Shown here: piece after piece, positions 1 to 6,547 of the stretch | Layout of the letters: each line of letters starts with the position of its first letter | How positions within the stretch are numbered: the stretch's first letter is position 1 | NCBI GenBank assembly: GCA_046263055.1 | Contig: JBHELO010000058.1 | Location: 1-38,562, forward strand | From: DATAQC01 sp046263055 | Lineage (GTDB): Bacteria; Actinomycetota; Acidimicrobiia; Acidimicrobiales; AC-14 | Reading direction: 5' to 3' | DNA: 38,562 nucleotides | Notes under the pieces: generated by a model | Seen by the model: the letters and a program-made list of their open reading frames with translations, nothing else | What the model was told of the DNA's origin: nothing | Database searches by the model: none | Made by a program: the position numbers and the translations under genes

Positions 1-534
1 GGTCGGCCCCGACATCCACATCAAGGTGGGCAAGGCCTGTACTCGGTGCCGTGGCCGAACACCGGCCGCACCGTCGACGCCCGGGAGGGGGTGCGCACCG
101 TCGAGGTCTACCTGGAGGGCGCCCTCATCAAGACCCACGTGCGCATCGAGCGAGGCAAGCAGACCGACAACGCCGACTACCCACCGGAGAAGATCGCCTT
201 CATGATGCGGACCCCGGCGTGGTGCCGGCGCCGGGCCGCTGAGCTGGGCGAATCCGTCACCGAGCTGGTCGGGCTGCTCATGGAGGTCAACTCCCTCTAT
301 CGCCTGCGAAGCGCCCAAGGCGTGGTGCATCTGGCCGACAAGTACGACGCCGAGCGGCTGGACGCCGCCTGCCGCCGGGCCATCGCCGTCGGCGACCCGT
401 CCTACAAGACGGTCAAGGGCATCCTGGCCGCCGGCACCGAGCACGACGGAGAGGACGCGCCAGCGGCCCCACCGTCGGCCCCGGCCCACCTCCACGGCCC
501 CGAGGTTCTCTTCGGATCGGAGGTGGCCGGATGA
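1..534 (+). pseudogene. istA: IS21 transposase IstA, C-terminal part, frameshifted
   Basis: This is the C-terminal part of the IS21 DDE transposase (Mu-type C-terminal region); its N-terminal HTH and catalytic domains lie left of the window. Bases 2-37 read PDIHIKVGKA in frame 2, and the family-typical continuation LYSVPW is found in frame 1 from about base 40. One C appears to be missing from the short C run at about 38-40. From there the frame is open to the stop at 532-534 and includes the TVEVYLEGALIKTH segment typical of IstA. The only start available downstream of the break is a GTG at 46, which would give a non-functional fragment. The stop overlaps the istB start (ATGA). A sequencing error at the C run is the alternative explanation. 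Confidence 0.78.
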
Positions 535-1283
535 AGACCCATCAACTGGAGGAAGGGCTGCGGGCGCTGAAGCTGTTCGGGATGCTCGACACACTGGACG
601 CCCGCCTGGCCCAGGCCAGCGCCGGTGAGCTCGGCCACGTCGAGCTGCTCGGGGTGCTGTGCGCCGATGAGGCGGCCCGGCGAGACACCGCCGGCCTCGA
701 GCGCCGCCTGAAGGCGGCCCGCTTCGAGCAGACCACGACCATCAAGGACTTCGACTTCTCCTTCAACCCGAAAATTCCCTGCGCCCAGATCCGCGACCTG
801 GCCACCCTGCGCTTCCTCGACGCCGGAGAGTCGGTCATCCTCCACGGCCCGGTCGGCGTGGGGAAGTCGATGATCGCCCAGGCCCTGGGCCATGCCGCCT
901 GCCGGCGGGGCCACAGCGTGGTCTTCACCAAGACGTCCCGCTTGCTCGCCGACCTGGCCGGCGGACATGCCGATCGCAGCTGGGAGGTTCGGCTGCGCCG
1001 ATGGGCCCGCCCGGGCCTGCTCATCCTGGATGACTTCGCCATCCGCGACTTCACCCTGACCCAGGCCGACGCCCTCTATCAGCTGGTGACCGTGCGAGGT
1101 CCTCGTCCCGCCATCTTCACCGCCAACCGCCAGGCCTCCGACTGGTACACGCTGTTCCCCAACCCGGTGGTGGCCGAGTCGATCCTGGACCGGATCGTGA
1201 ACTCCGCCCATCACGTCCACATGGACGGCCGGTCGTTCCGGCCGAACAAGCGGCCGGGCTCCGTGAAGGGAAAGACGACGTGA
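531..1283 (+). CDS. istB: IS21 helper ATPase IstB
   Basis: IstB is the AAA+ ATPase that assists the IS21 transposase by remodelling target DNA and regulating transposition. The 250-residue length is normal for the family. Walker A is visible as GPVGVGKS at residues 106-113 and Walker B as LLILDD ending at residues 167-168, followed by a conserved TANRQASDWY sensor-type segment. The ATG at 531 overlaps the istA stop (ATGA), the usual translational coupling. The C-terminal SFRPNKRPG is typical of IstB tails. It appears intact even though istA is broken. Confidence 0.93.
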   Translation: MKTHQLEEGLRALKLFGMLDTLDARLAQASAGELGHVELLGVLCADEAARRDTAGLERRLKAARFEQTTTIKDFDFSFNPKIPCAQIRDLATLRFLDAGESVILHGPVGVGKSMIAQALGHAACRRGHSVVFTKTSRLLADLAGGHADRSWEVRLRRWARPGLLILDDFAIRDFTLTQADALYQLVTVRGPRPAIFTANRQASDWYTLFPNPVVAESILDRIVNSAHHVHMDGRSFRPNKRPGSVKGKTT

Positions 1284-1609
1284 GCGGGCGGCCCTGCGCG
1301 GCGGCGGGGTGCGACAACGTCGTCGAGCGCCACCCAGGCCGGGTCGGCCGACCTCCGATCTACTGCTCGCCGGCGTGCCGGCCGTCGCGCACGGGCTGCG
1401 TCGGCCGCGATAAGGTCAGCGTCGAGGTCGACCAGCAGGAGAACGACGGCGACGGTTCGGGCCGCGGCTGGGTGGTCACCCTTCGCCGCGGAACTATCGC
1501 CGTCGTCGTCGGCCGCGACCTCGGGCGGTTCAGCGCCACCATGCTGTCCGGCGAGCTCCGGGCGCTGCTGCAACCGGGCGCCCGGCGGGAAGGAGACGCC
1601 ATCGAGTAG
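1280..1609 (+). CDS. IS21-associated small zinc-finger-like protein
   Basis: A 109-residue protein starting with GTG inside the istB stop codon (GTGA), so it is coupled to istB. The N-terminus has a CX4C...YCSXXC pattern (Cys 6, 11, 29 and 33) that looks like a small zinc-binding knuckle rich in Arg and Pro. The C-terminal half (VVTLRRGTIAVVVGRDLGRF) looks like beta strands. I infer that it is an accessory or passenger gene of this IS21 subgroup because it lies between istB and the terminal repeats. Its function is unknown; DNA binding is plausible. Confidence 0.6.
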   Translation: MSGRPCAAAGCDNVVERHPGRVGRPPIYCSPACRPSRTGCVGRDKVSVEVDQQENDGDGSGRGWVVTLRRGTIAVVVGRDLGRFSATMLSGELRALLQPGARREGDAIE

Positions 1610-1630
1610 ACATCGGCTTCACGCCGGGCG

Positions 1631-1677
1631 AGGGAATTCCGTGACGGCAGCGTCAGGGAATTCCGTGACGGTTGACA
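1631..1677 (+). repeat. Right-end terminal repeats of the IS21 element
   Basis: The 17-base sequence AGGGAATTCCGTGACGG occurs at 1631-1647 and again at 1655-1671, a period of 24 bases. The second copy is followed by TTGACA at 1672-1677, which I take as the tip of the element. Repeated subterminal transposase-binding sites are a known feature of IS21-family ends. Confidence 0.75.
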
Positions 1678-1848
1678 CTCCAAGCGATCCGCGGGCGCGC
1701 GCGAGCGCCTCGGCGTCCTTGCCGACGAAGCCGTCGCAAGGGCTCACCTCGCTTGGGTTTCCCGGCACCTCGCGATGGTGACACGGTGCTGGCCAGAGGC
1801 GGCGCATAATGCCGGGAGCCGACCAGCCTCGGCGGCGCCAGCGGCCGA

Positions 1849-1894
1849 CGATCCGGCCGGTATCGGTGATCCGATGGCGATACCGGCCGGATCG
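1849..1894 (-). terminator. 17-bp perfect hairpin, possible terminator
   Basis: The arm CGATCCGGCCGGTATCG (1849-1865) is perfectly complementary to 1878-1894, with a 12-base loop. It begins 25 bases beyond the end of the minus-strand integrase relic, so it may be the terminator of that former gene. There is no T tract on either side, so a recombination or protein-binding site is also possible. The stretch from 1678 to 2184 otherwise holds only the integrase relic. Confidence 0.5.
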
Positions 1895-1918
1895 AGTGAT
1901 GGCTGTTGGCCTCGAGCC

Positions 1919-2071
1919 CTACGAGGCGCCGGCGATGAAGGCGGTCACGATGTAGCTGGCGTGTCGGTCGAGATTGTTGCGCGCCCGGTCGCAGCGGGTG
2001 GTTGTCCGGGGATCAGCGTGACGAGCGGCGATCTGGACGTCCCGAAGCGGGACGCCGGCGTCGAGAGCGGC
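1919..2071 (-). pseudogene. Relic of a tyrosine recombinase C-terminus
   Basis: A minus-strand frame encodes about 50 residues matching the C-terminal end of phage-type integrases: ALDAGVPLRDVQIAARHADP, then RTTTRCDRARNNLDRHASY. The family pattern has a catalytic Tyr in RTTxxYDRA; here the codon at 1991-1993 reads TGC, Cys. Upstream of about 2071 the frame no longer resembles an integrase, so the catalytic Arg and HxxR box are gone. It is a dead fragment, probably of an older integration event next to the IS21 copy. Whether Tyr-to-Cys preceded or followed truncation cannot be told. Confidence 0.72.
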
Positions 2072-2184
2072 GGTTTTCGGCAGTCTGAGGGACCGAGGAG
2101 TCGCCCGATGATTCCTCTGGGAGTCGCCGGCCAAGGGCCGCCGCGTTTCGCATCCAAGGCTCGGTCCCCCGGAGGTGGATACGC

Positions 2185-2679
2185 GTGTCTCCGACGAACC
2201 CGTTCGTTGCCCGGCGGCATGATGGACAGATGCCGAGTGCCGCCGCGGACGATGGCCTCACGCATGTGTTCCGCCGAATCCCGGCGCCCGTTCGCGTGGT
2301 GGCCTTCCTGGCTTGGGCCGCGGTGGCGGCATTTGCTAAGTGGGAAGGGGTCAACGGTCACGACGTCTCGCCGTGGGTGTGGGTCATCCTGGCGCCGGGT
2401 TTGGCGATCATGGCCATCGTTGGAGTCGTTCACTTCACGCGATCCTTCGGCTCGCCAGTGCGGCGCCGGTTCGACCCGCTGAACCCGGGCTGGGGGGCCT
2501 TCTTCGTCATCACCGGATCGCTGCTGGTGCTGGGCCCCCTGAGTTTCCTTGATGACGACCCCAAGACGGACCCACTCATCGGCGGCATCATGTTCATCGT
2601 CGGTGCGATCCTGCTCGTGTTCTTCGTGCTGCATCTTGTGAAGCCGGTTCGAGAAGAGTCCGATGGCGGCTTCAAGTAG
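2185..2679 (+). CDS. Small multi-span membrane protein, function unknown
   Basis: A 164-residue protein with about four hydrophobic segments: roughly 36-53 (VRVVAFLAWAAVAAFA), 65-84 (VWVILAPGLAIMAIVGVVHF), 101-120 (WGAFFVITGSLLVLGPLSFL) and 130-152 (GGIMFIVGAILLVFFVLHLV). The GTG start at 2185 has a good SD, GGAGG, at 2171-2175. The segments are arranged as two pairs joined by a charged, Arg-rich loop with DPLNPG. I do not recognise a family. It sits alone between the integrase relic and decayed genes, so it may be cargo of the mobile region. Confidence 0.62.
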   Translation: MSPTNPFVARRHDGQMPSAAADDGLTHVFRRIPAPVRVVAFLAWAAVAAFAKWEGVNGHDVSPWVWVILAPGLAIMAIVGVVHFTRSFGSPVRRRFDPLNPGWGAFFVITGSLLVLGPLSFLDDDPKTDPLIGGIMFIVGAILLVFFVLHLVKPVREESDGGFK

Positions 2680-2874
2680 CTCGGCGGACTCCAGGCCGAT
2701 TCGCCCTTTGCATGAGCTCGCGGTTGATGGTCCGAGCGGCGTCGGGTTCTTCAGCGGTGCGTCGGAGCTCCTCCTTGACCGCGAAGAGCTCGCGCTCTAA
2801 GTCGCCGTTGCGGTGCGCCAGGGCCACGTCCGCAGCTGTCTGATGGCGGAGTCAACGATGTCCTGCGCCGTCAA
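2672..2874 (-). pseudogene. Decayed small coiled-coil gene (two frames)
   Basis: On the minus strand two short frames look like one broken protein. From 2874 (TTG) a frame gives LTAQDIVDSAIRQL. About 15 codons later coding-like sequence continues in another frame (ADVALAHRNGDLERELFAVK, then EELRRTAEEPDAARTINREL) down to a TGA at 2672-2674. The second part is charged with heptad-like spacing, as in a short coiled coil. The break lies near 2830-2845. This is a weak call based on residue composition only; no family is recognised. Confidence 0.3.
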
Positions 2875-3173
2875 GAATCGACCCCGCTCTCGCCCGCCTC
2901 CGGAGCGAGCCGCCGTTGCTCGTCGAATGTCTGCTGCCAGTCAGCACGCTCCACCTCGTCAAGATCGCCGAGTGCGCACTTGACCAACGTCCAGGGCAGC
3001 GGGCAGTGGCCCGGGTGGTTCTCGTCGGGGCAGGGCGCCCGCGTGATCGCCTCCTCGGCCGCCTCAGCCTGATCCTCCGTTGCCTCGATGAGAACCTTGA
3101 CGGCCCAGACTCTTCTCTCCTGCACCCGGCCTATGGTGCCCGATCTCGCACGTGGTCCGTGCTCGCAACACAT
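2871..3173 (-). CDS. Hypothetical small Cys-containing protein
   Basis: A 100-residue minus-strand frame. The ATG at 3173 has GGAG five bases upstream (CGGAGAACG); a GTG at 3125 is an alternative closer to the conserved-looking part. The core, VWAVKVLIEATEDQAEAAEE, reads like a beta strand followed by an amphipathic helix. It is followed by a CPDENHPGHCPLPW segment with two Cys and two His that could bind a metal, and a helical tail. I do not recognise the family and cannot assign a function. It lies just upstream (plus-strand sense) of the IS630 insertion. Confidence 0.5.
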   Translation of the reverse strand: MCCEHGPRARSGTIGRVQERRVWAVKVLIEATEDQAEAAEEAITRAPCPDENHPGHCPLPWTLVKCALGDLDEVERADWQQTFDEQRRLAPEAGESGVDS

Positions 3174-3316
3174 CGTTCTCCGCTATCGCGGCGGTCGCCG
3201 TGGTGCCGCAGGAGGAGCGCACCAAGACGGAGACGACGAGCCCCGAGACGAATGCCGGCTCGGCGCCGCCCGCCGTCGGCGGCAGAAACGCGCTGGTGGC
3301 CGATAACGGACCCCTA
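3126..3316. other. Spacer left of the IS630 copy, nothing assigned
   Basis: Apart from the N-terminal end of the minus-strand gene that starts at 3173, I see no convincing gene. Open frames on both strands here are short and of biased composition, and none has a recognisable motif. The CTAG target at 3314-3317 marks the left edge of the insertion sequence. Confidence 0.4.
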
Positions 3317-3359
3317 GTGGATCCACGCGCAAATGACAGTGATGTGATTCGATGCTGCC

Positions 3360-4409
3360 ATGCGCCTACCTCCGCTTGTTCTCAGGCCCGGTGATCGTGA
3401 AGAGCTGGAGCGCCGTGTGCGGTCGAACACGGTCGAGGCTCGTGCCGCTGAACGGGCCCGCCTCGTGTTGATGGCCGCTGATGGAGCCTCCAACCGCGAC
3501 ATCGGTGGCGTCATCGGCATGCACTACAACCAGGTCGCCGTGTGGCGCCGCCGCTACGCCGAGTTCGGCCTGGCGGGCCTGGCCGACGGCGAACGCAGCG
3601 GTCGACCGCCGGTTTACGACCACGACGACGTGCTGCTGTTGGTCAAGACGGTGACCGAGCCGCCGCCGGATGCGGCGCGCTGGACGATGGAGGCCATCGC
3701 CCGGCGCCTGAACGACCATGGGGTGGGCATCTCCGCCTCCCAGGTGTGGCGCATCTGCCGCTCGCTTGACCTCAAGCCGTGGCAGACCGAGCAGTGGATG
3801 ACCTCCCACGACCCCAACTTCTGGGAGAAGGCTGCCGATGTGTGCGGCCTCTACCTCAACCCGCCCGACAACGCCGTCGTCTGGTCCGTGGACGAGAAGT
3901 CGGGCATTCAGGCCAAGAGCCGGGTCAACCCGACACGCCCGGCGGTGCCCGCCATCCCCGTGCGCCGCGAGTTCGAGTATCGCCGCAACGGCACCGCCGT
4001 GCTCTTCGCCGGCCTCAATGTGCACGAGGGCGACGTCGCCGCCTGGGTCACCGACTCGACCCGCACCGAGAACTTCGTCGACTTCTTGGCCGACCTCGAC
4101 GTTCAGACCCCGGCTGGCATGCAGCTGCACTGCATTGTCGACAACCTCTCGGCCCACTTCACGCCCAAGGTCGAGGCCTTCCTCGACGACCACCCTCGGG
4201 TCTTCCTGCACAACACCCCGACACATGCCTCCTGGCTCAACCAGGTCGAGCTGTTCTTCTCCATCCTGGAGCGCCGTCTGCTGCGCAACGGCGAGTTCGA
4301 CAGCGTCGAGGACCTGGCGGCGCGCATCATCGCCTTCATCAACGACTACAACCGTCGAGCCAAGCCGTTCCGCTGGACCTACGACGGCCGCCCGCTCAAG
4401 GTCGCGTAA
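3360..4409 (+). CDS. IS630-family DDE transposase
   Basis: A 349-residue transposase with an N-terminal HTH pair (about residues 10-110, with GASNRDIGGVIGMHYNQVAV and a winged segment ISASQVWRICRSL) and a C-terminal RNase H-like DDE domain. The catalytic residues are D178 in VWSVDEK, D261 in CIVDNLSAH and E297 in LNQVELFFS, so there are 35 residues between the second D and the E, as expected for IS630. The ATG at 3360 follows the left inverted repeat. The frame is uninterrupted, and the stop lies inside a hairpin in the right end. It catalyses cut-and-paste transposition into TA sites. Confidence 0.94.
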   Translation: MRLPPLVLRPGDREELERRVRSNTVEARAAERARLVLMAADGASNRDIGGVIGMHYNQVAVWRRRYAEFGLAGLADGERSGRPPVYDHDDVLLLVKTVTEPPPDAARWTMEAIARRLNDHGVGISASQVWRICRSLDLKPWQTEQWMTSHDPNFWEKAADVCGLYLNPPDNAVVWSVDEKSGIQAKSRVNPTRPAVPAIPVRREFEYRRNGTAVLFAGLNVHEGDVAAWVTDSTRTENFVDFLADLDVQTPAGMQLHCIVDNLSAHFTPKVEAFLDDHPRVFLHNTPTHASWLNQVELFFSILERRLLRNGEFDSVEDLAARIIAFINDYNRRAKPFRWTYDGRPLKVA

Positions 4410-4426
4410 GTCACAATGACTTACGC
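4404..4426 (+). terminator. Hairpin over the IS630 transposase stop codon
   Basis: GCGTAAGTC at 4404-4412 pairs perfectly with GACTTACGC at 4418-4426 across a 5-base loop. The transposase TAA (4407-4409) is in the left arm, and the structure is part of the right inverted end. It could stop transcription leaving the element or lower translation from outside transcripts. There is no clear T tract. Confidence 0.45.
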
Positions 4427-4594
4427 GCGAGACCACTAGTCGGGTTATCGCGAGGGTGACCGCCGACCGACGACCGAGGGGGAGCGGCACATCCCGGTTG
4501 GGCCGCCGCGGCTCATCGTCGCATTAGTCGGCGGGTGGCCCCGGAGAGTTGTCGGTCACCGCACCCGTGCGCGTCAGGTCGCCGTCCTCGATGC

Positions 4595-4840
4595 TCACGA
4601 TGTGGATCGCGCCCTCTTGTGACTGATGCCGAGCAGGGCGAAAAAGAAGAGCGGAAAGACGGCGCCCAATATGAAGCAAAGGACTGGGACCAACCACCTT
4701 GCAACCGCAAGCTCTCGTTCAGACATCATTCGACGATCTGACGCGTCTGGGTCCTTGGCAAGCCGATATCCAAGGATGGATGAGGCTGTTCCGGCGACAA
4801 GCGTCACCATCAATAGCACGGTTATGAGCGCAGCGTTCAT
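4595..4840 (-). CDS. Small two-span membrane protein, probably C-terminally frameshifted
   Basis: An 81-residue protein with two hydrophobic segments, residues about 3-25 (AALITVLLMVTLVAGTASSI) and 49-71 (WLVPVLCFILGAVFPLFFFA), separated by a charged loop RLAKDPDASDRR. The ATG at 4840 lies 11 bases after the stop of another small membrane frame (4852), so the two look co-transcribed. After HKRARSTS the frame ends. An adjacent frame continues in protein-like fashion (GAIHIVSIEDGDLTRTG) to a TAA at 4524-4526 with a much higher GC third position, suggesting a frameshift near 4610. Codon use is less GC-rich than the surroundings. No family is recognised. Confidence 0.5.
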   Translation of the reverse strand: MNAALITVLLMVTLVAGTASSILGYRLAKDPDASDRRMMSERELAVARWLVPVLCFILGAVFPLFFFALLGISHKRARSTS

Positions 4841-4851
4841 CAGCGGAACCG

Positions 4852-5109
4852 CTATCTATCTCTTGCGAAAAGGTAGATGGCTACCGCCCACACGATCACC
4901 AACACACTGATGATAGACAAAATGATGAGGCCTTCGCCGGAGACCGTTCCGGTCAGGACCAACTTGCTCACCTGCTTATCCGTCGCCGAAGCCGCCGACG
5001 CGGCCGCAGGAGCGACGAGGCCAGCGGCCAGCCGGCGACGGCGAGCACCGGACGGCGACGGCCAGCAGCCGCAGCGGGCGTCGTCCCCCAGCGGGATTGA
5101 TGTCGAGCT
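4852..5109 (-). pseudogene. Small secreted or membrane-anchored peptide frame lacking a start codon
   Basis: A minus-strand frame open from 5109 to the TAG at 4852-4854 ends with DKQVSKLVLTGTVSGEG and then a strong membrane span (LIILSIISVLVIVWAVAIYL). It is preceded by a signal-peptide-like LAAGLVAPAAASAASAT. No ATG, GTG or TTG start exists in this frame after the upstream TGA at 5110-5112. A neighbouring frame (LKLDINPAGGRRPLRLLAVAV) could be the original N-terminus, which implies a frameshift near 5040. The next gene starts 11 bases downstream. Either this is a decayed type I membrane protein or it uses an unusual start. Confidence 0.4.
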
Positions 5110-5364
5110 TCAGGGTCTTCTGCCTCCTCGACGACGACAACGAAGGCCGCTGGGAGACTATCGGCCAGAAGACTGGTGGACCGATGAATAGTGCCGGATC
5201 CTGGTTACTGCCCTGCCTCGCCCGTCGGAAGTGACCGGTATCACGCATGGGCGGCCACGCGCCCGTCTTGGACCGCCGTTGGATCTCCGGACTCCGTGGG
5301 GCCCTTCGACGGCGCCACAAATTCTCGCCGGCGGGGCACTCTGCAATCGCGGGGGTGCCGTCAC
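5110..5364. other. Non-coding or unassigned spacer
   Basis: Between the small membrane frame and the DUF2442 gene I find no frame with protein-like composition, no strong hairpin and no clear promoter. Part of it may be the former N-terminus of the decayed gene at 4852-5109. Confidence 0.35.
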
Positions 5365-5628
5365 TCAGGACGCCCGGGCAGCGGCGGACTCCCGGTAGAG
5401 CATCTCCGGCGCCACGTCGGCGCCGTTGGGCCACACGATCGTCCCCTCCTCCTCGTCGACGTGCACCTGAGCAAAGAGCTCCTGATCGTCACGCAGTGGC
5501 TCGAACACTGGGCCCCACAAGTGCGGCAGAAGGTCGACCTCACCCACGGTGCCGTCGTCGAAGGTGACGCGCAGCACGAAGTCGTGGAGGACCTCCACCT
5601 GAGTGACGACTGGAATTGGATCGGTCAT
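5365..5628 (-). CDS. DUF2442 domain protein
   Basis: An 87-residue protein matching the DUF2442 pattern: an N-terminal beta-rich VLHDFVLRVTFDDGTVGEVD, then LLPHLWGPVFEPLRDD and a C-terminal VWPNGADVAPEMLY, which is the family's most recognisable motif. The ATG at 5628 overlaps the stop of the DUF4160 gene (ATGA), so the two are translated together. DUF2442 proteins are commonly found next to DUF4160 proteins; the pair has been regarded as toxin-antitoxin-like because of its size and order, but no activity can be assigned from sequence. Inside a mobile region an addiction role is plausible. Confidence 0.85.
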   Translation of the reverse strand: MTDPIPVVTQVEVLHDFVLRVTFDDGTVGEVDLLPHLWGPVFEPLRDDQELFAQVHVDEEEGTIVWPNGADVAPEMLYRESAAARAS

Positions 5629-5885
5629 GGCAGCGGCTCAATCGTACCCAAGGGCTCATGGGCAAGTGCGTGCGTCCACGCCGCCATGAGCTCGTCTCGA
5701 TGCAGCTCGCCCCACTCACGCACGAGGCGCATGGCCCGCCCCGGCAGACTGCCGGCAAGAAGCTCGAGCGTCGCGATGTCAACGGCCGCCCGGTGTTCCC
5801 CGTATCGGGCGTGGAAATGCGGCGGCGGGTGCTCGGCCCAGTACAGGGAGATGACTATGCCGTAGAACTCGCTCAGCCGGGGCAC
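5625..5885 (-). CDS. DUF4160 domain protein
   Basis: An 86-residue protein with the DUF4160 signature FYGIVISLYWAEHPPPHFHA followed by RYGEHRAAVDI and a Leu/Arg-rich helix ending in WGELHRDELMAAW. The start is a GTG at 5885. It is the first gene of a two-gene operon, with its stop overlapping the DUF2442 start. The compact HFH motif could bind a metal. The family has no established biochemical role. The pair is a candidate stabilisation module of the mobile element. Confidence 0.87.
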   Translation of the reverse strand: MPRLSEFYGIVISLYWAEHPPPHFHARYGEHRAAVDIATLELLAGSLPGRAMRLVREWGELHRDELMAAWTHALAHEPLGTIEPLP

Positions 5886-5926
5886 CGGGCGAGTCTGTCA
5901 GTACCGGATCCAGCGCCACGACAAGC

Positions 5927-6166
5927 TCATCCCGATCGCGGCCTGCGTGCGTCATCGATCCAAAGCTCGATCTCCTGCGGGTCGAAGCGCACCAGGTGAC
6001 CCCACTTAACGATGGGGATGCGCTTCTCGGCCACGAGCCGGCGGATGTGGCGCACGGTGACCCCGAGACGCTTGGCCACCCACTCGATGTCGACGAGCTC
6101 CGTCTGCGTGCTCGATCCTGCCCTCTTGCCGTTCACGATCGGTAGTCCCTCCTGAGGCGCCACCAT
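5927..6166 (-). CDS. Excisionase-type HTH DNA-binding protein
   Basis: A 79-residue protein with a MerR-like winged HTH of the excisionase family: VAKRLGVTVRHIRRLVAEKR, IPIVKWGHLVRFDPQEIELW. Such proteins bind element ends and direct the integrase toward excision or regulate element genes. The ATG at 6166 has GAGG five bases upstream. A GTG 11 codons later has AGGAGGG about 10 bases upstream and is an equally good start. It lies divergently from the relaxase gene across an AT-rich control region, suiting a regulator or Xis for the integrase at 9837. Confidence 0.85.
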   Translation of the reverse strand: MVAPQEGLPIVNGKRAGSSTQTELVDIEWVAKRLGVTVRHIRRLVAEKRIPIVKWGHLVRFDPQEIELWIDDARRPRSG

Positions 6167-6547
6167 GACCCCTCACCCATCTACTGGTGTGTCTCCAGCC
6201 GAAACGCGACAAAGAAATCTGAGATTGCTGAGACGCGCTTCCTCCAGCGCAAGGAGAGTGATCCCAACGCCACAGGACGCACCGATCGGAATGAGCCGCG
6301 ATCCGAACGACGTCGGCCTCAACGCCAGCCGTCACATCGAGTCGGAACTGGCCACTTCTGACCACCACCAACCGCAATGAACCGTCATTGACCCCAAAAA
6401 CCCATTAGAGTCCCATATCTACCGTCCCATACCGCGATAGACCGATCAGCTAATAATCTCTTTACAACCCCGCCACATCGCTCCCATACTGCAACATCAC
6501 TTGGACACGATTTCAAGGGTTCCCCTTGGGGAGGAGGCGGTGCCGCG
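6167..6547. other. AT-rich control region, candidate oriT and promoters
   Basis: This is one of the few AT-rich stretches in the window (roughly 6370-6510) and lies directly upstream of the relaxase, where transfer origins usually sit. It contains the TCCCATA repeats described separately, a TAATAAT element at 6451-6457 that could be a -10 hexamer, and a TTGACC at 6388-6393 that could be a -35. I cannot identify a nick site. The region also separates the divergent Xis-like gene from the relaxase gene. Confidence 0.4.
6411..6488 (+). repeat. TCCCATA short repeats in the pre-relaxase region
   Basis: TCCCATA occurs at 6411-6417, 6425-6431 and 6482-6488; the first two are 14 bases apart. On the minus strand they read TATGGGA. 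They may be binding sites for the relaxase, the Xis-like protein or an accessory factor. Copy number is low, so chance cannot be excluded. Confidence 0.4.

Larger units (their letters stand above)
1..1677 (+). mobile_element. IS21-family insertion sequence, right part (left end outside window)
   Basis: The order istA (3' part), istB and a small downstream gene, each starting inside the stop codon of the previous one, is the IS21 family layout. The likely right terminus is at about 1677, where a repeated motif ends in TTGACA; IS21 elements typically end in CA and carry several transposase-binding repeats near each end. The left end and any target duplication are outside the window. The istA frame is broken near base 40, so this copy is probably not autonomous unless the break is a sequencing error. 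Confidence 0.8.
3317..4436 (+). mobile_element. IS630-family insertion sequence, complete
   Basis: A transposase gene is bracketed by imperfect inverted ends. The left end from 3317 starts GTGGATCCACGCGCAAATGAC; the right end read inward from 4436 starts GTGGTCTCGCGCGTAAGTCA. Both tips are flanked by TA (3315-3316 and 4437-4438), the dinucleotide that IS630/Tc1-type elements duplicate. The element is 1,120 bases long, normal for a single-gene IS630. It appears intact and may be the most recent insertion in the region. Confidence 0.82.

Noticed and set aside
1775..2482. Plus-strand frame of about 235 codons over the integrase relic
   Set aside because: It overlaps both the relic and the membrane-protein gene, has no motifs and is Arg/Ser/Gly-rich.
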